Source of the DNA: Aphodosoma sp045600865
GTDB taxonomy: Bacteria > Bacteroidota > Bacteroidia > Bacteroidales > Paludibacteraceae
Assembly: GCA_045600865.1 (NCBI GenBank)
Contig: JAZRYS010000097.1
Span: 1 to 22,306, forward strand
DNA: 22,306 nt
Direction: 5' to 3'
Below the pieces are notes generated by a model that saw nothing but the letters and a program-made list of their open reading frames with translations, was not told the origin of the DNA and searched no databases. Below are positions 1-6,583 of the stretch, piece after piece. The number at the start of each line of letters is the position of its first letter. The first letter of the stretch is position 1. A program made the translations under genes and the position numbers.

Positions 1-21
1 ACACATTTAGATGGTACGTAC

Positions 22-139
22 GGTGAAAATAAATGTGTCGTCCTTACAGGACTTAACCAGGATAACAACCTCATACACAGGGCTCACGCCCTGCGCTGGT
101 ATGTGCCGCCCTTTCAGGGCTAATACTTGCGAAACTTGA
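22..139 (-). repeat. REP-like three-hairpin intergenic element, left copy
   Basis: The element contains three short palindromes: GTCCT-tac-AGGAC (40-52), CAGGGC-tcac-GCCCTG (78-93) and GCCCT-ttc-AGGGC (108-120). It matches 22172-22290 in inverted orientation with about ten mismatches and one 2-nt gap by eye. I recall multi-hairpin elements of this kind as dispersed intergenic repeats in Bacteroidetes, but their function is unknown to me. No transposase or ORF lies inside it. Confidence 0.85.
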
Positions 140-151
140 ATAAAATGATAT

Positions 152-192
152 TTTATAAAATTGTGCTGATTTATAAAGTGGGATTTTATAAA
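152..192 (-). repeat. Three TTTATAAA palindromes in a promoter leader
   Basis: The octamer TTTATAAA occurs at 152-159, 170-177 and 185-192, directly downstream of the leftward -7 box at 200-207. The arrangement of promoter then three repeats matches the leaders of the ATPase genes in this window, but here no coding region follows. Confidence 0.6.
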
Positions 193-199
193 TCGGCTG

Positions 200-207
200 C
201 AAAGGTA
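200..207 (-). promoter_or_regulatory. Leftward -7 box TACCTTTG with no gene downstream
   Basis: Reading leftward, the sequence is an A-rich tract, TTCG, TACCTTTG, then CAGCC. This matches the other Bacteroidetes-type promoters here. A clear TTTG element about 20 bp upstream is lacking. Transcription would run into the REP-like element and off the window edge. Confidence 0.55.
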
Positions 208-682
208 CGAACTTTTTTCGCCGCCCCCCTATAAAATATTGAGTTTTTTTTTTCAATTTTCCAATAAATGGCGGTGGATGAGGAGGTTGGAGGAAGGTTC
301 GGCTTGGTTTATCAGGGGCGTTTTGGCCTGCAAGCGGAACTTGCAGGCACCATACAGAATGGAGAAACGGTAAGCTGAGGCACTTTTTTTGATGGGCAGC
401 ACCTGCAAGACATGAGTTTGCGGGCAGCAGGAAGTCCGTCATGCCGCTGAGTCTCTGGCGTACCTTCGGCCGGCCTCGTACGTTTCCCCGATGTACCTCC
501 TATGTGATGACCATCAAACACCGACAAAAACCCCGTTTATGTCCCATTGGTAATGGGACGTTAATGGGACTTTAATGGGACATAGAATGAAGGAAGAGAA
601 GAGGCACGACGAAGGAAAAATGAGGCGATAGGGTACTACCTTTCGGAGATGTGGGCGTATTCGACATGGCCGTGACTCCATC
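208..682. other. Region without a recognised gene
   Basis: I see no convincing coding sequence. The region holds a T-rich tract (245-255), a perfect 9-bp stem GCCTGCAAG/CTTGCAGGC with a 5-nt loop (326-348), and an 11-bp repeat array (539-581). Two leftward open frames (within 71-442 and 312-527) are low-complexity, lack promoters in the right place and resemble no family I know. The region looks like accumulated repeats or a decayed gene. Confidence 0.5.
539..581. repeat. AATGGGAC 11-bp tandem repeat with inverted copy
   Basis: AATGGGAC occurs at 552-559, 563-570 and 574-581, exactly 11 bp apart. ATGTCCCATT at 539-548 is the same motif inverted. The whole can fold as a hairpin between the inverted copy and any one of the three direct copies. 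No gene is linked to it. Confidence 0.8.
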
Positions 683-895
683 TCACCACGAGACATCGCC
701 ACGAAGCTCCATCATGAATTCATCGTAAATGTAGGTGTCGCTCATGGTCTGAAGTCCATAGCGGGGGTCAACGAGCATCGTATATACACGGCTGCCATAG
801 AAGAGGTCAAGTGCCCTCTCGCTGCTTATCTGCAAGCCGTCGGCTATCATGATGATGATTCTGGCTATCTTGCGCCACAGAACGTTATCTCTCAT
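683..895 (-). CDS. Small DUF3791-like protein, last gene of the operon
   Basis: This is a 70-residue acidic protein with no signal peptide or membrane segment. Its pattern is a helical start, SSERALDLFYGS in the middle and a later MSDTYIYDEF motif. It resembles small proteins usually encoded next to DUF3990 genes, and I place it near DUF3791 with only moderate confidence. Its ATG (893-895) overlaps the stop codon of the DUF3990 gene as ATGA, so the two are almost certainly translationally coupled. If the DUF3990 protein is an ADP-ribosyltransferase toxin, this protein could be an antitoxin or accessory factor; that role is inferred from gene order only. Confidence 0.7.
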   Translation of the reverse strand: MRDNVLWRKIARIIIMIADGLQISSERALDLFYGSRVYTMLVDPRYGLQTMSDTYIYDEFMMELRGDVSW

Positions 896-1401
896 AAATC
901 GATTTGTTGTGGGTTGACTGTTTCCGCACCTGCAAAATGCAGGTACCTGTCAATTATTTCCTGATTTCGGAAGCAAATCTGGTTGTTTGGCTGTTTGTAT
1001 CTCAATTGGTCCAGAGCTTGCTCCGCAGTAATGCGTCCAATCTCATAGTCTTCGACAGTATCAATTACCTGGTCGTTTGCCACACCGCCCTCGACAATGT
1101 CAAAGTCCGTCTCGTCATTGCCATGACGGCATGCTACTACGAACTCCAGCCATTCCATGTCATATATGGGAAAATTCTTGTATTTATAGCCAACTGCCAG
1201 CATTTCCGCTTCATCGCACTCATAAATGTTTACGACGCTCTGAGCATTCCTTGCCTTGCGACTGGCCACGAGGGAAGCCCACTTCTGCGCCTGAGACTTC
1301 AGACGCGTGGCATAGAACCCTCTGCCAAAATCCAGATTTCTGCGTCCGGCATGTGCAAGAGGTACGGCCACCTCCATATTTGATCCGTGGTACAGTTTCA
1401 T
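892..1401 (-). CDS. DUF3990 family protein, probable ADP-ribosyltransferase-like fold
   Basis: The protein has 169 residues when started at ATG 1401. The open frame runs further upstream but would overlap the preceding gene and lacks family similarity there. Family-type motifs are YHGS (4-7), DFGRGFYAT (24-32), a WLEFVV block (84-89) and DIVEGGVANDQV (101-112). The YHG plus GxGFY arrangement is typical of ADP-ribosyltransferase-like folds, and I recall DUF3990 being grouped with that superfamily. Activity is not shown. It is the middle gene of a leftward operon, 10 nt after a DUF3791 gene and overlapping the next gene by 4 nt. That layout suggests a toxin with flanking small partners; the target is unknown. 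Confidence 0.8.
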   Translation of the reverse strand: MKLYHGSNMEVAVPLAHAGRRNLDFGRGFYATRLKSQAQKWASLVASRKARNAQSVVNIYECDEAEMLAVGYKYKNFPIYDMEWLEFVVACRHGNDETDFDIVEGGVANDQVIDTVEDYEIGRITAEQALDQLRYKQPNNQICFRNQEIIDRYLHFAGAETVNPQQIDL

Positions 1402-1411
1402 ATAATTATCC

Positions 1412-1642
1412 CTATTCGTTACCACTCTCCCAATTGATGAGGGTTTCTGCGATATCATCTGCCACATAGTCAAGGCTCTGGGTATGCAGCATCTCGTACT
1501 GCCCTATCAGCCGCTGGCGGATGAGGTCCTGCTGCTGAAGCCTTTTCTCCATTTCCTGGCCACTGATGTGCAGCCTGGCCGCCCCGCTCTCAATTGCCAT
1601 GACGGCAAAATGGATTTTGCGGTATGTCATTTCATCATCCAT
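1412..1642 (-). CDS. DUF3791 family protein, first gene of the operon
   Basis: This is a 76-residue charged protein. The motifs FAVMAIES, ISGQEMEKRL, a central Tyr-Glu-x-Leu-His-Thr-Gln-Ser stretch and a final acidic helix fit DUF3791, a small family commonly found beside DUF3990. It starts at ATG 1640-1642, about 30 nt downstream of the leftward -7 box at 1674-1681, and is followed after 9 nt by the DUF3990 gene. A role as antitoxin or regulator of the DUF3990 protein is plausible from context and is inference only. Confidence 0.8.
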   Translation of the reverse strand: MDDEMTYRKIHFAVMAIESGAARLHISGQEMEKRLQQQDLIRQRLIGQYEMLHTQSLDYVADDIAETLINWESGNE

Positions 1643-1673
1643 ACTCTTGATTTAGGATTGTCTTTTTGCGCTG

Positions 1674-1681
1674 CAAAGTTA
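1674..1681 (-). promoter_or_regulatory. Leftward promoter of the DUF3791/DUF3990 operon
   Basis: The -7 box is TAACTTTG on the minus strand, followed by CAGCGC. A TTTG lies 20 bp upstream in minus-strand order (in the plus-strand context CCAAATTT near 1702). The decamer GAAAAGTGTA overlaps the first two bases of the box, as in the other cassette copy. Confidence 0.7.
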
Positions 1682-1749
1682 CACTTTTCCGCCGACATGG
1701 CCAAATTTATGGAGGAATTTTTCCGCAGGAAAAAATATTTGCCGAAACA

Positions 1750-1781
1750 TTTGACAATATCGGAAAAATGTCGTATCTTTG
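1750..1781 (+). promoter_or_regulatory. Rightward promoter of the broken ATPase gene
   Basis: TTTG at 1750-1753 and TATCTTTG at 1774-1781 are separated by 20 bp, matching the Bacteroidetes -33/-7 pattern. No other promoter is evident before 2056, so this one probably also transcribes the phosphoesterase gene. Confidence 0.8.
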
Positions 1782-1805
1782 CAGCCGAATAAACACGATG
1801 GCATT

Positions 1806-2012
1806 ATGGGAAGGTTCTTGGACAGGGGCAATGCGGATTTTGTCTCGGCACGTAATGGTGAATATGTTGATAAATCCGCTATGATTCAATACATTATAGA
1901 AGAGCAAACAGACAAAAGTAAAAAAGCAAATGATGTCAAGCGTTTGCTCCGACATATTACAGGAACGCACAGCGATTTATTCGACATAGGGCACAGCCAT
2001 AGGCTGATTTAA
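1806..2012 (+). pseudogene. 5' remnant of AAA-ATPase/PD-(D/E)XK gene
   Basis: The first 30 codons from ATG 1806 are the same as those of the intact ATPase at 4961 (MGRFLDRGN...), including the promoter in front. At 1897 the similarity ends abruptly, before the Walker A-like motif, and the frame runs 38 more codons of unrelated sequence to a stop at 2012. The resulting 68-residue peptide has no ATPase motifs. The matching 3' end of the gene is at 3331-3371. An upstream TTG lies inside the -7 box and cannot be the start. The short product is probably non-functional, although it may still be translated as a leader to the phosphoesterase. Confidence 0.8.
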
Positions 2013-2055
2013 GAATTTGAACTGGCAACAACCAGTTGAATAAAAACAATGATAT

Positions 2056-3291
2056 ATGACTGAACGAGAAGAAAAGTATGCAGTTGAGGCATTTGAGCGT
2101 CATCTCATGGCTATCACAGACAAGTATTTAAAAGAACATTCGGAAGATGAGGCAACAGATTTGGAAAAACAGGGGTGGCACTTTTTCATAGACTGCTCAA
2201 CTCTCGAAGTATCATATCAGAACGGAAAATACCTGGAAAAAGATGAGGATAATATACGACATGTGAGAAGATTCAAAGGATACTACTGCATCGATATGTG
2301 GATGTCTATGAAATATGATTATGACAAGAGTTTACATTTAGACTGGGAAGAACTCAGATGTGTTGCATACAATTCTGTGGACGAATATATCCACACCAAA
2401 GGCATCAAGGAATACAGCCAGATGCCTGAGTGCTGCCAGCTTCCGGCTGAAGAGATTGCAAAAAGGGAGGCGGCAATACGAGCATACGAGGAAAAGTTGG
2501 AACGGAAAAGACTGGAAGCTGAGAGAGTCCGTGCTGAACACGCATTCAACGAGAATGCCGAATTGCTGGCACTGATAATACCTGATGTCCATGGACGTGC
2601 TTTCTGGAAGGAGGCTGTTGCACGGTTTTCCAACATTCCTGTAATATTTCTCGGCGACTATCTTGACCCATACCAGAATCACCTCGAAAACATAAACAAG
2701 GAAGATGCAATTGAGAATTTCAGGGAGTTATTGGACTACGCACATCGCAATACTGACAACGTCACGCTGCTGTTTGGAAATCACGACATTCATTATCTGA
2801 CACCAGATCTTGACTGTTCGCGCAAGGATGAGAGCAATGCCCTTGAAATTGGACGTATTTATGAGGATAACATGGAGCTTTTCAAGATAGCAACGTGCAT
2901 AAAGACGGACAAAGGAGAGGCTCTGTTGTCCCATGCTGGAATACTGCCTGGCTGGTTGGATTTGCGGATACTTGATGTCAGGAAGGATGATTGCCAGTCT
3001 ATCTGCAATGCGTTGAACGAAACGGCAAAAAACAGAGAATTCTTGTTGCAAATGGCTAATGATGCCTCATACCAGAGAGGAGGCATCATCAAATTTGGTT
3101 CTCCTGTATGGGCAGACGTCACCGAACATGACCCAGATGACGCATCAGTACGCTTGACAGGAAACGTATTCCAGATATTCGGTCATACACAACAAGAGAA
3201 AAATCCAATATACAAGGAGTGGTATTGCTGCCTCGACTGCAGAAGAGCATTCGTACTGGCAAAGTCTGGTTTCATAATGGAAATTCATTAG
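2056..3291 (+). CDS. Calcineurin-like metallophosphoesterase with unknown N-terminal domain
   Basis: The protein has 411 residues and no signal peptide, so it is probably cytoplasmic. All five metallophosphoesterase blocks are visible in order: DVHG (177-180), GDYLD (200-204, family form GDxxDR), GNHD (241-244), SHAG (292-295) and GHTQ (376-379). These residues bind two metal ions in the family; the substrate cannot be told. Residues 1-128 match nothing I recognise, and 131-165 is a charged helix, probably coiled coil, that links to the catalytic domain. The gene sits between the 5' and 3' remnants of an ATPase gene, has no promoter of its own that I can see, and ends on the first base of a 28-bp palindrome. 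It was probably acquired as a cassette. Confidence 0.9.
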   Translation: MTEREEKYAVEAFERHLMAITDKYLKEHSEDEATDLEKQGWHFFIDCSTLEVSYQNGKYLEKDEDNIRHVRRFKGYYCIDMWMSMKYDYDKSLHLDWEELRCVAYNSVDEYIHTKGIKEYSQMPECCQLPAEEIAKREAAIRAYEEKLERKRLEAERVRAEHAFNENAELLALIIPDVHGRAFWKEAVARFSNIPVIFLGDYLDPYQNHLENINKEDAIENFRELLDYAHRNTDNVTLLFGNHDIHYLTPDLDCSRKDESNALEIGRIYEDNMELFKIATCIKTDKGEALLSHAGILPGWLDLRILDVRKDDCQSICNALNETAKNREFLLQMANDASYQRGGIIKFGSPVWADVTEHDPDDASVRLTGNVFQIFGHTQQEKNPIYKEWYCCLDCRRAFVLAKSGFIMEIH

Positions 3292-3318
3292 TAGAGACGC
3301 GGCATGCCACGTCTCTAC
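3291..3318. repeat. 28-bp palindrome GTAGAGACG...CGTCTCTAC
   Basis: The palindrome is GTAGAGACG, then CGGCATGCCA, then CGTCTCTAC; the centre GGCATGCC is also symmetric. The first base is the last base of the phosphoesterase stop codon, and an ATPase remnant begins 12 bp after it. I recall near-identical palindromes dispersed in Bacteroidetes genomes. It could act as a weak terminator, but no T-tract follows. Confidence 0.85.
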
Positions 3319-3330
3319 AATATACCGTCG

Positions 3331-3371
3331 ATGACCGCAAGAGCAAGGAGCACATCTGCATGATTGAGTGA
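3331..3371 (+). pseudogene. 3' remnant of AAA-ATPase/PD-(D/E)XK gene
   Basis: The 41 bases up to the stop TGA (3369-3371) match the end of the intact ATPase gene (6486-6526) with about three mismatches. They would encode a C-terminus close to DRKSKEHICKIE. Similarity continues a few bases past the stop and ends abruptly upstream at about 3330. The offset to the intact gene (3155 bp) is the same as for the 5' remnant. Confidence 0.8.
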
Positions 3372-3397
3372 ATTGTTGTTGATTACCCAGGGCTACA

Positions 3398-4759
3398 TCA
3401 TATCTCGATGAACTTTGCCGAATCTGATGCACTCGGGCTGAGGAACATAATATAATATATAGGCATGTAGGTTATCCTGCCGCGGCAGAAGATCTCCCGC
3501 TCGTTGCTGAGCACCAGCGCACGCCTTATCCTGTAATCCGGATTGCCGAGGAAATGGTCCAATGCGCTGTGGACGGAGTAATCCTTGCCAGACTTCACCT
3601 CGATGGGCATTGTGGTCAGGTTGTCGGCATCATCGACGAGATAATCCACTTCGCCATTGCTCTTGTTGTCGTAATAGCAGAGCGAAAAGTCGTGGGCCTT
3701 GAGCTCCTGGGCCACGACATTCTCATAGACAGAGCCGAGATTGACGCTGCACTCGTTGTTCATCACCGGCAGCATGTTGTTTCGGAAGACAGCACCCGTG
3801 AACAGGCCAATGTCGTTGAGGTAGAGCTTGAGCAGGTTCTTGCCGCTGTTCCCTCTCAGCGGATAGGACGGCTGGCTGACGGCTCTGACTTCGAGGGCTA
3901 TGCCCGCCGAGATGAGGTAGTCGAACTCGTCCTGATAGTTGCTCATGCGCTTGCCTCTCTTATCCTCGATATCCTTTGCAACAATCCTTTTCTTCTTGTT
4001 TTCAAGGACGGAAGGTATCATGTCGTAAATGCGCTGTATCTTCAGCCGGCGGCCTGACTCGTTCTCATATTTGGCGGCATCATCCCTGTAAAGGGAGACG
4101 ATGTCGCGCTGGACCTTGCGGACAGCGACAAGGTTATGCTCGGCAATGAACACGTTGACGGCATCAGGCAAGCCGCCCACAAGGAGGTATTTGCGGAACA
4201 GGTCCATGACGTGACTGTGCATGTTCTCCTCCAACGGACGCTGTGCTGCAAAACACTGACGCATACTGTCGATGGCAAGGGCACCGACACCATTGGCAAT
4301 CAGGAACTCCTCGAAATCAAGCGGATACATGTGCAGTATCTCCATACTCCCCACAGGGACGCTCTGCGTCTTCTTCAGCGTTATGCCCAGCTGCGAACCG
4401 CTGGCAATGTAAGTGAACCGCCCATCCTCCATCAGGAACTTGACCATCGTCAGAAGGTGGTCGTAGGCCTGAATCTCGTCAATGAAGACAAGGGTGTTCT
4501 TCTTGTCCTTCATCTTGCTGCCGGCCACCTGGCTCAGGGCAAACATGAAATCGTCAACGGAACGGGCATTCTGGAAGAGCCGCCTGCTCTGCCTGTCACG
4601 TTCCATATTCACCTCTATATAATTGGCAAACAAACTCTTGCCGACCTGACGTATGATATACGACTTGCCGACCTGACGAGCACCATCGACAACCAGCATC
4701 TTGTTGCTGCCAGACTTGAGATACTCTTCGATTTGGGATGCAATCTTGCGGTACAACAT
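3398..4759 (-). CDS. AAA_14/DUF4143 family ATPase
   Basis: The protein has 453 residues from ATG 4759. The open frame extends upstream to 4831, but that lies inside the -7 box, so the inner ATG with a ~60-nt leader is chosen. The N-terminal AAA_14 domain shows Walker A GARQVGKS (26-33), Walker B LVFIDEIQ (90-97) and a sensor-like IASGS (118-122). A DUF4143 region follows from about 218. Near the C-terminus, GEVDYLV (369-375) and IEVKSG (386-391) give the D-(x)n-ExK pattern of a PD-(D/E)XK nuclease-like fold. This family is abundant in Bacteroidetes and its cellular role is not established. It is divergent from the intact ATPase at 4961 and shares the promoter cassette with it. Its 3' end faces the ATPase remnant. 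Confidence 0.9.
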   Translation of the reverse strand: MLYRKIASQIEEYLKSGSNKMLVVDGARQVGKSYIIRQVGKSLFANYIEVNMERDRQSRRLFQNARSVDDFMFALSQVAGSKMKDKKNTLVFIDEIQAYDHLLTMVKFLMEDGRFTYIASGSQLGITLKKTQSVPVGSMEILHMYPLDFEEFLIANGVGALAIDSMRQCFAAQRPLEENMHSHVMDLFRKYLLVGGLPDAVNVFIAEHNLVAVRKVQRDIVSLYRDDAAKYENESGRRLKIQRIYDMIPSVLENKKKRIVAKDIEDKRGKRMSNYQDEFDYLISAGIALEVRAVSQPSYPLRGNSGKNLLKLYLNDIGLFTGAVFRNNMLPVMNNECSVNLGSVYENVVAQELKAHDFSLCYYDNKSNGEVDYLVDDADNLTTMPIEVKSGKDYSVHSALDHFLGNPDYRIRRALVLSNEREIFCRGRITYMPIYYIMFLSPSASDSAKFIEI

Positions 4760-4768
4760 AAGCGAAAA

Positions 4769-4844
4769 TACACTTTTCTTGAAAAAACAGGCACTTAAAA
4801 ATACACTTTTCGTGAAAAAATCACGCTGCAAAGTTACACTTTTC
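4769..4844 (-). repeat. Three-copy 33-bp repeat over promoter and leader
   Basis: TACACTTTTC (plus strand) occurs at 4769-4778, 4802-4811 and 4835-4844, exactly 33 bp apart. The rightmost copy overlaps the -7 box by two bases; the other two lie in the leader of the DUF4143 ATPase gene. Around the two leader copies the similarity extends to about 22 bp. The core matches the 33-bp repeats at 16319-16417. Confidence 0.85.
4829..4836 (-). promoter_or_regulatory. Leftward promoter of the DUF4143 ATPase
   Basis: TAACTTTG on the minus strand is overlapped by GAAAAGTGTA, the repeat core that recurs twice in the leader. A protein bound to the repeats would cover the -7 box, so autoregulation is possible but unproven. 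Confidence 0.7.
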
Positions 4845-4904
4845 CGCCGACATGGCCAAATTTATGGAGAACTTTTTCAGGAGGAAAAAATATTTGCCGA
4901 AACA

Positions 4905-4936
4905 TTTGACAATATCGGAAAAATGTCGTATCTTTG
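4905..4936 (+). promoter_or_regulatory. Rightward promoter of the intact ATPase
   Basis: TTTG (4905-4908) and TATCTTTG (4929-4936) are spaced by 20 bp. The box rules out the upstream TTG at 4934 as start codon. Confidence 0.8.
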
Positions 4937-4960
4937 CAGCCGAATAAACACGATGGCATT

Positions 4961-6526
4961 ATGGGAAGGTTCTTAGACAGGGGCAATGCGGATTTTGTCT
5001 CGGCACGTAATGGTGAATATGTTGATAAATCCGCTATGATTCAATACATTAACGAGTCGTTAGAGACTGAAAACCGTTTCAGTTGCGTGTCTCGTTGCCG
5101 GAGGTTCGGCAAGTCGCTGGCGGCAAAGATGCTGTACGCATATTACGACCGTGCGAGCGACAGCCGTCGCCTTTTTGAGGACCTTGCGATAGCAAAGATG
5201 CCTTCTTACGAGCAGCACCTGAACAAATATCCGACCATTTTCGTGGATATGACACGGTTCACGACTAAGTTTCCTAAAAGGTCTGATGTGGTTGACATAA
5301 TGCAGGCTGAAATCAAAAAGGAGATTTGCAAACTCTATCCAGATGTAGAAATGGACGAATCGTATGACCTGATGGATGCCCTGTTTGAAATCACGGATAT
5401 GACGGGCGACCGCTTCATCATGATAATAGATGAATGGGATGCCATCTGCCGTGAGTTTGAGAACGTAAACGGGGTGATGGATAGGTATGTTGACTGGCTG
5501 AGAACCATGTTCAAAAGCGATTCCACGTCAAAGGTCTTCCTCGGTGTCTATATGACCGGAATACTGCCGATAAAGAAATACAACACCCAGTCTGCACTGA
5601 ACAATTTCTGCGAGTATTCGATGGTGAGACCTGGCAAGCTTGCCAGTTCTTTAGGTTTCACGCACGACGAAGTGGAAGCTCTATGCGAAAAGCACGACAT
5701 GGACATGAGTGAGATGGAACGTTGGTTCGATGGCTACAAGATTGGCAGACAGGCACGTATGTTCAACCCATACTCGGTGATGAATGCCATCCGTGATGAA
5801 GAGTATAAGAGTTATTGGCAGACGACTGGCGCATACGACATAGTGACGGCTTATATACAGATGAATTTCGAGGGGCTGAAGGACGACATCATCAGAATGT
5901 TGGCTGGCGACAGCGTGGATGTCAACACTACCCGGTTTGGGAATGACATGAAGGTCATCGAATGCAAGGACGATGTGCTGACAGTGCTGATTCACCTTGG
6001 CTACCTGTCGTATGACGGAGACACCAAGACCTGTCGCATACCGAACAAGGAGGTGGCCGAGCAGTTTGAGAATGCCGTCAGAAAGACTTCGTGGAAGGAG
6101 ATGATAAAAGTCATCGAGAACTCAAAGAGACTTTTAGAGGCAACCATCAACCGCGATGAACAAGCCGTTGCTGCGGCAATAGACATGGCTCACGACGAAA
6201 ACACAAGCATTCTGACCTACAACAACGAGAACTCGCTTGCCTGCGTGCTGGCATTGGCATACATCTATGCAAAGGAAGATTATGTCATACACCGTGAGTA
6301 TGCCTCGGGAAAGGGCTTTGCCGACCTCGTGATGATTCCACGCAAGAACGTCAACAAGCCTGCCGTGGTGATTGAGCTGAAATACAATACTGCCGTGGGC
6401 ACGGCAATCGACCAGATTCACGAAAAGAACTATCCCGAGAAAATCCGTGATTATGCAGACAACCTGCTGCTTGTCGGCATCAGCTACGACCGCAAGAGCA
6501 AGGAACACATCTGCAAGATTGAGTGA
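4961..6526 (+). CDS. AAA-ATPase-like / PD-(D/E)XK nuclease-like protein
   Basis: The protein has 521 residues from ATG 4961, about 25 nt after the -7 box. The opening MGRFLDRGN and YVDKSAMI, the Walker A-like CRRFGKS (46-52), Walker B MIIDEWD (154-160), TGILPIKK (199-206) and WFDGYK (255-260) identify the AAA-ATPase-like family. The C-terminal part carries E446, D455 in GFADLVMIP and IELK (471-474), the usual catalytic pattern of the attached PD-(D/E)XK domain. The family occurs in many copies in Bacteroidales genomes, and its role is unknown; mobile-element or defence functions have been suspected. The gene is intact and serves as reference for the broken copy at 1806/3331. No signal peptide is present. 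Confidence 0.92.
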   Translation: MGRFLDRGNADFVSARNGEYVDKSAMIQYINESLETENRFSCVSRCRRFGKSLAAKMLYAYYDRASDSRRLFEDLAIAKMPSYEQHLNKYPTIFVDMTRFTTKFPKRSDVVDIMQAEIKKEICKLYPDVEMDESYDLMDALFEITDMTGDRFIMIIDEWDAICREFENVNGVMDRYVDWLRTMFKSDSTSKVFLGVYMTGILPIKKYNTQSALNNFCEYSMVRPGKLASSLGFTHDEVEALCEKHDMDMSEMERWFDGYKIGRQARMFNPYSVMNAIRDEEYKSYWQTTGAYDIVTAYIQMNFEGLKDDIIRMLAGDSVDVNTTRFGNDMKVIECKDDVLTVLIHLGYLSYDGDTKTCRIPNKEVAEQFENAVRKTSWKEMIKVIENSKRLLEATINRDEQAVAAAIDMAHDENTSILTYNNENSLACVLALAYIYAKEDYVIHREYASGKGFADLVMIPRKNVNKPAVVIELKYNTAVGTAIDQIHEKNYPEKIRDYADNLLLVGISYDRKSKEHICKIE

Positions 6527-6535
6527 ATTTTGTTG

Positions 6536-6561
6536 AGCTCTCTCTTGAAGAAGCGAGAGCT
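6536..6561 (+). other. Hairpin between ATPase and deiminase genes
   Basis: AGCTCTC (6536-6542) pairs with GAGAGCT (6555-6561). Inside, CTT/AAG around GAAG extends the stem after one mismatch. No T-tract follows, so it is not a standard terminator. It fills most of the gap between the two genes. Confidence 0.45.
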
Positions 6562-6583
6562 GGCAAAACCACCGGTTGGAATT

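Larger units (their letters stand above)
1669..1896. repeat. Divergent promoter cassette, copy A
   Basis: The segment is repeated directly at 4824-5051 with no gaps and about five mismatches by eye. It holds two outward promoters and the first ~30 codons of an ATPase gene. Between the promoters is a palindrome TTTTTCC-gca-GGAAAAA (1718-1734). The other copy keeps a palindrome at the same place with a changed sequence (TTTTTC/GAAAAA, 4873-4889), which suggests that the symmetry matters. Confidence 0.9.
4824..5051. repeat. Divergent promoter cassette, copy B
   Basis: This is a direct repeat of 1669-1896 over 228 bp with no gaps. Outside the cassette the neighbours differ on the left (DUF4143 ATPase versus DUF3791 operon) and on the right (intact versus broken ATPase). 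The cassette edge at 4824 lies a few bases past the leftward -7 box, so the duplication joined a ready-made promoter to a new gene. Confidence 0.9.

Noticed and set aside
71..527. Leftward open frames of 123 and 71 residues
   Set aside because: They run through the REP-like element, the -7 box and repeat sequence, are low in complexity and match no family I recognise.
904..1469. Rightward open frames opposite the DUF3990 gene
   Set aside because: They are antisense shadows of a gene with clear family motifs and have no promoter.
1779..1805. TTG start codons giving longer N-termini for the ATPases (also at 4934, 11490) and for the lipoprotein (10190)
   Set aside because: The TTG lies within or next to the -7 box or start site, and an ATG with the family N-terminus follows shortly.
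4136..4798. Rightward 220-residue frame opposite the DUF4143 ATPase
   Set aside because: It is antisense to a gene with Walker motifs and has no start signal of its own.
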